In this document: piece by piece, positions 24,940 through 34,700 of the stretch
How positions within the stretch are numbered: the first letter of the stretch is position 1
Layout of the letters: the number at the start of each line of letters is the position of its first letter
Source of the DNA: Abelmoschus esculentus
Lineage: Eukaryota; Streptophyta; Magnoliopsida; Malvales; Malvaceae
NCBI GenBank assembly: GCA_035048815.1
Contig: JAUCBN010000020.1
Coordinates: forward strand, 4,347,501 to 4,411,500
Direction of reading: 5' to 3'
DNA: 64,000 nucleotides
Notes under the pieces: model-generated
Told to the model about the DNA's origin: nothing
Database searches by the model: none
Seen by the model: the letters and a program-made list of their open reading frames with translations, nothing else
Program-made: the position numbers and the translations under genes

Positions 24940-25245
24940 AAACTGACCCGCAGTCGACCCGAATCGAGTCAAAACTTCAAATCAACCTAAAATGATTTGT
25001 ATCCAATTTTACCCAACCTGACAATACTCGACCTAAAACCCATCCGATTAATTGTTTTTACATCCCTACTTATTGCGCAATGTTCATGGTACTTGGGACA
25101 CACAACTTGGTTATGCCAAGAGCCAAACCCAAGAAAGGCAGCAATATTGCCAAAGTTAAATCAGGGAATAAATTCAAACCGCCTTAGTATTTTTCTTCTA
25201 TTCTAACCCATTAATTACAAAGTTTGGATGGTTGATTCTAAGATC

Positions 25246-25353
25246 AAGGATTTTGGAGTTCTTGCAATCAATGGATGTTCAGATTCTTGTTGGTGTAGCC
25301 GTAGTTGTTTTAGCTGATGTTGTTACTGATTCTGTTTTTCTGTTTTCCTCCAA
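25246..25353 (+). pseudogene. CBR1: Decayed first exon resembling NADH-cytochrome b5 reductase
   Basis: Read with one frame correction, the text encodes a short acidic start, then LDVQILVGVAVVVL and FLFSSKKSRG. This fits the N-terminal membrane anchor and following Ser-Lys-Lys stretch of plant NADH-cytochrome b5 reductase, as I remember the family. The start codon position reads AAG at 25246, one extra T follows at about 25251, and the membrane segment has an extra insertion (ADVVTDSV). The exon ends CCAGAG|GT at about 25353, where an intron border would fit. No later exons are visible downstream, so this is a fragment with its border, not a processed copy. It lies just right of the hAT-like element. 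Confidence 0.5.
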
Positions 25354-25359
25354 GAAATC

Positions 25360-28300
25360 CAGAGGTTTTGAATTGTCATTCAATTTGGTGTTTTTGCACA
25401 TATTTTAGATGTTAAAGTGGTCTTACTTCACTTAAACAAGTTTGTTTCACCTTAGAATTTAATGTTCTTTGAGTTCTGATGTATTAAATCATGGGTTTTG
25501 ATCTGTCGGTGGATTAATGGATTAAAAATATATTATATTATTCAGAAAAATAAAAATTAATATATGATTTCAACATTTTCTTAATAAAAAGGATCGTATC
25601 AAAAATAAATTAAAATTTTAATAATTATAACATGCATCTTGAAAGTTTAATATCACTAATTCACTACCTGATATACTTGTCCCGTTGTTGTACTAGCCAC
25701 GTCGACTTGCGGCTAAAATACTGAGAAATTATATTATGGGCATGACTCATCACATCGGTTATAGTTTCATCTAATCATATTTACCTATTTCATTATTATC
25801 TTTTAAGTTATTTTTTTTCAATGAATTTTTACTATTTTTTATATCATTTTAAAAAATATATTTTATGAAAATTAAATTAATGATGAATAATCAGTAGTAA
25901 AATGAGTAATTTTCATTAGTTACAGACTGTGACGTGACGATCTAGACTCATGATATAATATACTAATTAACTCATAACTAAATCAGTTCAAGCTATAGTT
26001 AAAATCAAAACTAATTAATAATTATACATAATTTATTCAGTGGTTAAAGATTTAAGGTTTTTTAACAAAATTATTCAAATAATAAATAATTTAATATCGT
26101 TCAAATAAATTTTAAAAATTAGATATTTTATATAAAAGAATTGTTGGGAGATTCATTAATTATAATTAAAATCAGATATGATAAAACATAAAAACGTAAA
26201 AGATAAAAATAAAAAAATTAAACCTTGAATCCTCTTAAAGCACTTTCTTCTTAGTTGTTTGTTTCGTGTTTTATGTGTGGATTCATCCTTTTCCTTGACA
26301 GTGAAATCCAAGTCGTCATCCACTCCACCACTAGACGATGATGCACAACACAAACACCAGACACTGTTATCATGAGGGGAACACAAGGAATTGGACACAC
26401 GTGGGTTGAAATGGAAATACAACAATTTTTTTTAATTTTCTTTGTCTCTGTCTCAATATTTAAAATATATTTTAATTTTTAATTCTAAATTTAATTTTTT
26501 AATATTAAAAAATGTATTCATAAAAATAGTGGTTTAAACCTCTACTCTCTCCCTGCACTTTCATAAATCTTCTAGCTTGATATCTGGTGTCTTCACACCT
26601 TGTCTTGTCTTCCATTATCCTCTTAAATAGCGCGTCTCGTCCTTCGTAGTTTTGTCCAATCAGTCTACTGCAATAATGAAGCCAAGCAAGAAAGTCGGTT
26701 GGTTTTGTCTTTGTATCATGTCAGCTTTTTTATTTTACGGATCTAAAAATTTATTTAAAGTGAATATATAAAATTTTTAAATAGATTATAAAAATTTAAA
26801 AATTAATTTATAAAAATTAAAAAAATTAAAAATAAATATATAAATTAGAAAAAAAATTAGGGTGAGTATGTACCCATCTAAAAGATAGATCCGTCTTAAA
26901 AATTATTTTTAATATTTTATTAAATTGTTATTTTAGTTTTTATTTTTTTCTAAAATAATTTAATTTTTAATATTTTATTTTGTATTAAAATAATTTTTAT
27001 AGATAAAAATTGTTCCATTTTTTTAAGATGAATGTTTTTTTATCGATTTTTTTAATTTTTGATTCATAATTAATTAAATTTAATATTGATAAAAATATAA
27101 AATATATATATTAGAAATTTTTGATTAATTTTTTAATATATATTTTATAAAAATTAATTATTTAAAATATTTAAAAAAATATATAATTAAATTTTAAAAA
27201 AAATAATTTTTAAATTATTTAATATATATTTATGATGATACTGTGAAAAATTTACATGAACGTTAATGATAGGTAAAAGAATTCCTAAAATATTGATGAT
27301 GAGAAATTATTTTTTAAAATATTAAAGATTGAATAATGGATTGAAAGTCGGATTTATTACCCTCCGACTTTAAACAACAAAAAGCTTGAAGATCACGTAA
27401 AGATACCAAAGTCGATATTTTTTGAACTTGTCTTCAACCTTTTTACTGTTAAAAGTCGACATCTTTTGAATCCGTCTTCATGGTTTTTACTATTTAAAGT
27501 CGGTATCTCTTAAACCCGTCTTCAAGCTTTTTACTGTTCAAAATTAACGCCTCTTAAACTCGTTTCAGAAATAATTTTTCATCATTAATATTTAAAAAAA
27601 TTATCATCGTCGATATTTATGTAAAACTTTTCGATACTGTATGATAATTATTAATAAAATTATAAAGCTTTATTTTTCTAAAAAAAATGATGTGGTCTTG
27701 TATTTGTGCACCATCACTTAAATTTATCTATTTTTGTTTCTTTTGTCTTTTTCCTTATATGTTTGGCTCACAGTTTTAGGCAGATGGTCATGCTTCGACT
27801 CCTATCGAGAAAAACAAAATAAAAAAACTGACATCGATATGTATTTTAATGGATAAAAAAATATAAATTTGGGATGAAATTAGATATATCTTTTAATTTA
27901 ATTTGAATTATAATTTTATAAATTTAAATAACTAAAATTAATTTTTAGCTAATAGGATTTTAAAAATTATAAGGATGTCATTAAATTATTATATATTATA
28001 AATAATGATAAATTTCAATAAGTTTAAGAATAATTTTATAACACTTTATTAAATTTTGATAATTATTTTATAACAGTTTGATGGAATTCATTAATCATTT
28101 TATAATAGATAAATAATTTTAATGTTTATTTTATAATTTTTAAAATTTTAATATTCAAAAATATTTTTTACTTAATTTAGTGACTAATTTGTGTCTATCC
28201 TAAGGGTTCAAGGCGCTCCTTGCCTTCGCCCTTTAGTGCAAACGCCAAGATAATGTTCCAAAATTGATATTTTTGAAAGAAAAAAAAACATATTGAAACA

Positions 28301-28629
28301 AAAATAACATCCTCAATTTCCGTAGTTTAATTGTTAAAAGGAAATTAATCTGCTTTAGGATACATATTAATCAAGTTATTTTTCTAAATTTAAAGAGATT
28401 ATCATAATATTTATCTTTCGATTTATAAAAATAATATAGATTAAATGAAGATTATTATGATTAATCAGATTGTAACTTAACAATAATCATTTAATTTATA
28501 CTAATATAAATGGAAGATAGTCCAAAGAAGTACATTTATTTCGCACAACTAAGTAGACAAACAAACTTTAACTAGACAGACAGCAAGAGATGTTGGTCTT
28601 TTCCTTCTTGCATCTCATGTCCACAATCT
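25360..28629. other. AT-rich spacer
   Basis: Apart from the 44-bp repeat at 27408 I see no gene. A short minus-strand frame near 26156-26425 (acidic, then basic, then hydrophobic) has no family features. The stretch 26540-26700 is less AT-rich and CT-rich, like a leader, but leads only to a short frame at about 26674. Confidence 0.5.
27408..27570. repeat. Tandem repeat, unit exactly 44 bp, about 3.6 copies
   Basis: Units start at 27408, 27452, 27496 and 27540 with AAAGTCG(A/G)(T/C)AT or a variant. Each runs through CTTTTGAA and GTCTTCA to TTTTTACTGTT. The period stays exactly 44 although about a quarter of the bases differ between copies. The same words in reverse (GTCGGA...TCCGACTTTAA) flank the left side at 27350-27375. 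Confidence 0.8.
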
Positions 28630-29907
28630 TTAAGGTTTCCACAGGATGATTGTCTCGGCAATCATGGAAGTGACAACATATGGATCCATGTTAGAAGCTG
28701 GCCTACGGTCCTCGAAATACCCTTTGCCTTCCTTTTCCGTCTCTCGGCCAACTCTAACCGATGCTCCTCGGTTCGCAACTCCCTACCAAAATATTCGAAA
28801 AGAAAAAATTGATTCATTTCCATGTCTCGAATGTTTCGAGCTTTCGGTATAAGAGATTCATACCCATGTGAAGGTGTTAATGTCAGCCGTTTCATGTCTT
28901 CCCGTCAAGCGACGGTCGTTGCCGTCACCGTAGGCTGCAATGTGCTCCTTGTGCCTCAGTTTAAGATTCTCAATGGCCTTTTTGATGACATCGAATCCAC
29001 CATCGTTTCTCATGGACTTGGTGCTGTAGTTTGTGTGCGCGCCTGCCCCATTCCAATCACCCTGATTCCAAAAGAACAGTCACAAACCGAATATAAACAG
29101 TAAAACGAATATAAAAAAATCTAACCTGGATTGGTTTAGGGTCAAATGTTAGAACCACTCCAGCAATCTCAGTTATCCTCTGCCATGAACCAACAAAAAT
29201 ATTCCAAACTTAAGTTTTATCTTTGATATTTCCCGTAAATAACTGCAATAACATTTAAATTACCTCTAGAATGTACCGAGCCACCCAGAGTTCATCATCA
29301 GCAGAGATGCCAACAGCAGGGCCGACTTGGAACTCCCACTATGTAAAATAAGCTTCAATTTCAGTAACTTTGTGGACAAATTGAAGAAATTATGAGAAGA
29401 ATAAAAAAAGACAGTAATTTACCTGTCCAGGCATCACCTCTCCATTGATGCCACTAATGTTGATACCAGCATAAAGACAGGCTTTGTAATGGGAGTCAAC
29501 AATGTCCCGACCGAAGGCCTTGTCGGCACCAACACCGCAGTAGTAAGGTCCCTGTGAACCCCAAAAACATTCCTAGTCATTTACACAGTTCGGCTTCGAT
29601 CAGTAAGTAAGAAAGACGACGACGAAAATGGTTACCTGTGGTCCAGGATAACCACCAGTAGGCCACCCAATTGGCCATTTCATGTCCTTTTTCAGCAAAG
29701 TGTACTCTTGTTCTATCCCATACCAGGGCTCTTCAGAAAGAACTTGAGGGTGGCTGAATATTTTGGCAGCGTTGTATCTGTTATTGGTTGGAATTGGTTC
29801 ACCTGCAGGAGTATAGGCATCACACAGCACCAGAATGTTGTGGCCCCTTCTGAATGGATCCTTGAATATTGCCTGTGGACTGTTTACAGAAACCAAAACA
29901 AATGAAA

Positions 29908-29952
<45 letters not shown>

Positions 29953-30404
29953 TACATACATGTGTGTATATAGAATAATCAAACATAGTTATGGGAAATA
30001 GAAATGTGAGAGCATACTATAAGATGACTTCACTGTCTTCCCCAAGAGCTTGGCCTGTGCTTGAACCATCATAATTCCATTTTGGCAGCTTTTTAGGATC
30101 ATTTACTGGTGCAGGAAGAGTCTGTATGTCCCCATACAAATCATAAACCAAAAATAGTAACCAAAAACAAAATATATGATATGATACGATACGATATGGT
30201 CATATATTTACCCTGGCCTTGCTTCTAAGGTCCATCCCAGATCCACCAATCCTGCAGTGTTCCATAATTCATCACATAACTATTGCAGAAAAGTCATGAA
30301 ATATGGAAAGCAACAAGGAAGAAATGATACCATATGTACTCGGCAACAACCTTGTCGGTTGTGTCGGAGAGGTTAAGGTTAACAAGGTCTGAGAGCAGAG
30401 CCAT
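28630..30404 (-). CDS. GLN1: Glutamine synthetase, cytosolic (GS1 type), 356 aa
   Basis: It joins ammonium to glutamate using ATP to give glutamine; the cytosolic form serves nitrogen recycling and transport. Exons (plus coordinates, in gene order): 30404-30331, 30251-30212, 30121-30018, 29879-29636, 29551-29423, 29338-29264, 29179-29126, 29061-28864, 28782-28630, all with GT/AG borders; together 1071 bp, exactly 356 codons plus stop, the usual GS1 length. It starts MALLSDLVNLNLSDTTDK with no plastid extension. Visible motifs include WNYDGSSTGQA (substrate-binding start), EQEYTLL (catalytic glutamates), GDWNGAGAHTNYSTKSMRND, the ATP-site RRLTGRHET region, and the C-terminal SMIAETIILWKP. No residue looks out of place. 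The isoform number cannot be assigned from sequence alone. Confidence 0.96.
29910..29962. repeat. (CA)n microsatellite in glutamine synthetase intron 3
   Basis: About 15 CA units flanked by CATA tetranucleotides lie between exons 3 and 4. It is purely intronic and is the sort of tract that varies in length between individuals. Confidence 0.85.
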
Positions 30405-30468
30405 GTCTTCAAACAACAATTTCTGGCAATGGAAGAAAGGTTATGCAGAGAAGGGTTTCTAGTTCCAA

Positions 30469-30479
30469 ATATTTATAGA
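30469..30479 (-). promoter_or_regulatory. TATA box of glutamine synthetase
   Basis: On the minus strand it reads TTCTATAAATA, about 65-75 bp before the ATG. That would place transcription start near 30440 and leave a leader of about 35 bp. Confidence 0.5.
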
Positions 30480-31707
30480 ACATCTGAAGTTATTATGAGA
30501 AAATATGACGTCATAGAAAGAAAATATGATAAAATTATCAAAAGAATATGATAAAATCATTTTCTCTGCTTGATTCCTTGTGCAGAGTCCAAATGAATTG
30601 GCAGTTTTGCATTTAATAGTGAGACTTTTAGACGTTCAAACTTGAACCACTTGGACAAAAAATGCAGATAAAAATGGAACAAGCAACGAGTAGCTGTCAT
30701 CATAGGAATTGTCAAGTTTTGAAACAGACTGGGAAGTTCCAATCATGTGGACTGTTGAGAAAGATCATTCAAAGAAAAAAAACTGTGATTTTTAGACGCA
30801 ATTTATAGCAATATCTTAACGATATAATTTTTTTTTCATTAGGAGATATTGTTGGCAGTACAAGATTAAAAGGTTTGTTTTATTCGGATCCATTGAAAGA
30901 TTATATGATGATTGACGTATTAGCAAAATATAATTTTCAGTTGAGAAAAGGATAATATTTTTTATAATTATCAATATTTGTTATTGACGTTTTACATACA
31001 GATATTAATAATAGTATGAAATAAAAGGTTGTTGTTTGATTTTTAGATACACTCTTTTTCTTTTATTTAAGATTAATGAAATTTTTTAACAAGATATATG
31101 TCCCCTCTTTTATTCATCAAATTATTTTTGGAGTTTATATTTTAAAAAAATCAAATTTAATCAATTTATTTATAAAAGATTATATATTATTAAAGGATTA
31201 AAAGAATAAATAAATATTAGAATAAAATCACATCAAAAACTAAAAAATATTAAGCAGATAAAGAATTATTTAGATATTTTTTTAATTTAACTTTTTAATC
31301 TTAACGTTGCATTATTCTTTAAATAACAAATCAACTCATTACTTATCCTATTAGTTTAAATACTTCGTGAAGTTTTTAACAAGTATATATTAAAAAAATA
31401 TAGTTCTCTTTACGTGATCTAAATCCGAGTAGTTTTATAGGCATGATATACATAAATTTTATGCAAGATTATAAACAAAATAATTACTAACGTAGGATTG
31501 ATGCTCAAAGAATATTTATTTTTTATTTACATGATTTTCTGTTTAATACCTTAAATTTATTAACAATTCGTCTCTAGAAGAATATAAACATCGGTTTTTC
31601 ATCAGCACCTTCAAACCCTTTTGAAGATGTAACAAAAATATATCTATAAACCCATTTATTTTAAATTGTTCAATCGAAAAAAAGGCTTAATTAATCTCAC
31701 AGTGCTG
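30480..31707. other. Spacer between glutamine synthetase and PYD1
   Basis: This contains the promoter region of glutamine synthetase and the 3' end of the upstream PYD1 gene. I see no other gene. It is AT-rich with a few T runs, and it shows no inserted LTR. Confidence 0.5.
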
Positions 31708-34700
31708 TTAGTTTGAAACCATGCTCTCGGTCTCTTTGACGAAGCCATCTCCGGTCCAGTCCTTGTCGGACTCCAGACCCTTTTTAACAGCTTTCCTTTG
31801 TCGGATAGCTTCCTGTTGCCTCCGGACGAGTTCTGTGTGTGTGGTGAAATACGGAAGGGAAGCCCTGAGAAAATAAAGATCGATGCATTATTGAACCAGA
31901 CGTTCGTAAAGAATGTGTAATGGCCATTGTAAGAAATGAAGCACACACCCTCTGAAATCTTCTATGGTTTTAAAGTTGTGCTTCTTCATGAAATCCTGTA
32001 GCTCTGCACAGAGTTTCTTCACAAGGCCATATCCGTGCATCATAACACCGGTACAGACCTACAAGAAAAGGCAATGACGATGCAAGCTTAAAACACAGAC
32101 TGAAATTGATTACGGACTTTAGTAATTCATGAAATGATAAAACAAAACACAATCAGAGTTCGGAGACGGCAGACAACTGAGTAAGTTCTGCTCTCAGCAA
32201 ATCATATTATTGTATATCGTAGTCCTTGATTATAAGAGCGAAGCATGAAAAGGGACCGTTATGACACAAAGGAACTCTTTAATAAAATCCGAAATAAAGT
32301 ATTATGCTATACACTAGCAAGAAAACAGTATCTGAATATGCATTCCACGTATTCAAATGGCATAATACAACTTTGATCTTAAGATTGACATGCAAAGACC
32401 TCATGATATAATAGTGAGGTTATAGCAGAAACCCGATTTTAAGAATTATTACCTGGACAGTGTTTGCACCAAGAAGAATAAATTCAACAGCATCACCCCC
32501 AGTCTCGACACCCCCAATGCCAGAAAGTGAGTAATCCGTCAGATTAAACTCCGACTTAATCATTTGTGCAATGCTCATCACTTTAGCAAGTGCAATAGGA
32601 TGGACTGCTTTGCACGAATAACCCCCAGGAGTCGAGTAGCTGTAAACAGAAGTTTAAGTGCATAAAATCTTCTGGGGTAAATTCTCAGCCAGTTGAAAAC
32701 AAAAGATTGTTAAATTTGAGAATACAAACCCCTCAACACAGGGCTCTGGGCGTAAAGTATCAAGGCTGATTCCCATCACACTCTGAATCGTATTTATAGC
32801 AGCTATCCCCTCACAACCAGTACTTAAAGCCAACCTTGCCGGCTAAAAACATACAACATGAGGATAATATCAATTAGCAATAATAAATCAACATTATCCC
32901 AATAAAAAAAGGGGATTTCAAAAGTTGGAAAAAGAGATACATTCCCATTGCACTCATTCTAATGGGAAGTCCAAACAATAGTGTTTAAACCCCTCTGTCA
33001 ACAGTAACATTTGAGCTAAACAATCAAACAAAACAAGTGTAACACCCCAAATTATTCACAATTTAAAAATCCTTAAATATTGATAACCCTAAATTTAAAA
33101 CCCTAGAAATTGGGAATTTAAGTTGAAATCCCTAATTTGAAACCCTAAGGAATTTGGGAATTTTGTTTCAAATCCTAATTTGATTAAAGGTTTAAAAGAT
33201 ATTTTGGTGACCTAAATTAAGTAAAATGAAACTTTAGAGAATAAATCAAGTAGGAGACAAACTTCGGTGATCTTTTCATAAAAAGGTAAGAGTTGGGACC
33301 CTTATGTTAGATTTACCCTTTAAAATAGGGCATTAGATTATAAAATTTCCTCTCTGCCGCAAGACATTCCTCTTTTTTTATATATTTTTATCGGTCTTTT
33401 CCCTTAAACCTCACGCTTCCTCGTTCCTTTCGGTTCTAATTGTTTTACTGCGTATTTCCAACCATCTTAAGTTCCGATTGTTCTTTGCCGATTTACGTGT
33501 GTTTCCATCAGTGTGGTAAGTCGATTGTTTCTTTCTTGAATATTTTCCCTTTTGGTTCCAACCCCAGATTTGGGCAAGTTTTAGGCACCGTATTCGAGTG
33601 CTTTCTATAGCAACTTAGTTGTTAGAGTAAGAGAAATATCCGTGTTAATTAATTTGTGATGCACAGTAACCCATGTGTGAAGGAGAAGCAGTTTGGTTCG
33701 TGGGATAATGGAGAAGGTTCGGTTGTTTGGCTATTAAGAAAAATAAAAAGGAAAAGAAAATAGTTTGAATTGGGGTAATTATCACGTGGATTTTGGTGGC
33801 CTTTACAGTGGGTAATACACCCAAATGTTTGAATTTGATTTTGGTGGAACTGTGTCCACGAGATAGTGGTCTGTGAAAGAAAAATAATTAGTTTTAAATC
33901 AATTCAATTATAGTGAAATCAATTGGATTTTTTGAGAAATTAGATCTAGGGGTGATGTGAAAAGGTGAATGGGATGATCTGGCTATTAGAAAAATAAATT
34001 GAATTTATATTTACTAGAGTCAATAGTGTATCTCTGTTATTCGGATTTAAGATTCCAAAGAAGAGTTCTTTTGCAAAATTTTGGATTATTAAGTAATAAA
34101 TCGAATATTTTTTTTCTTTTTAAGACGACGTAGACACTGAGGACGAGATCGTACCTCCACCTCCACCTCTTGTTCAAAATACCCCAGAAAATCCTCCACG
34201 AATTACACGTGAGTTTTAGTGGATTTATATTTCGTTATGGTTAAGTTTTAGAATTTTATTGTTAATTTTAGGAATATTTGTAGGACCTAATCCTGTTAGA
34301 GCTAGAGATAATTCAGATCGAGGAAAACGTCATCGTCAACATTAGAGTTGTGATCTTAGAGGTGTGTTCTCTTATTTGGTGCTATATGTGTTCTTCTAAA
34401 ATTAAATATATTTTTGTGACATGCTTGACATTTTGATTTGAGAATAATTGTGGTTTATTGTATGTCTAATTTCGATATTGTGACTCTGATTGTGCACTTG
34501 TGTTACCATGCATACATGTCATTATGATTTGAGGAAAATATGTAAAAACTTTCAGATATTGAGATTTTGCGCTTTTATGATTTTATTGTCTTGTGAATAT
34601 GAGATTTCGGATATACTATAATTTTGGATATTTTGATATCGGATCTTGTCGGAATTATTTTCGGATTTTCAAGTCATGATACATTAACATGTGTGCATGG

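Larger units (their letters stand above)
18163..24944 (-). mobile_element. Nearly full-length Ty1/copia retrotransposon, minus strand
   Basis: It spans 18168-24939 (6772 bp) with LTRs at 18168-19188 and 23926-24939 and target duplication AAACT (18163-18167, 24940-24944). It sits within the ACCCGA-rich part of the hAT-like element, which splices back together across it. Read on the minus strand the order is 5' LTR, leader, gag, protease, integrase, reverse transcriptase, RNase H, polypurine tract, 3' LTR. Stops, frame slips and lost catalytic residues show it is dead. The LTR pair differs at a modest number of positions. Confidence 0.93.
13973..25076. mobile_element. Large hAT-like non-autonomous element with nested insertions
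   Basis: The ends are inverted: TAGGGATGAAAAAAATT at 13981 and, read in reverse, TAGGGATGTAAAAACAATT ending at 25068. They are flanked by 8-bp duplications CTCATTGC (13973-13980) and CTTATTGC (25069-25076), one mismatch. Eight-base duplications are the mark of hAT transposons. The subterminal parts (13995-14340, 17990-18165, 24945-25050) are crowded with ACCCGA/CGACCTGA words. Removing the copia insertion leaves about 4.3 kb with no transposase. It may be a non-autonomous element, or a shorter one that gained other insertions (the LTR-like piece at 15.1-16.3 kb, AT minisatellites). Confidence 0.6.

Noticed and set aside
26156..26425. 89-codon minus-strand frame, with acidic, basic and hydrophobic parts
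   Set aside because: It uses a non-ATG opening, has no family motif, and its hydrophobic tail is what AT-rich DNA gives by chance.
26674..26773. Short plus-strand frame MKPSKKVGWFCLC after a CT-rich stretch
   Set aside because: It has only about 31 codons, with no splice site in a useful place and no homologue that I recognise.
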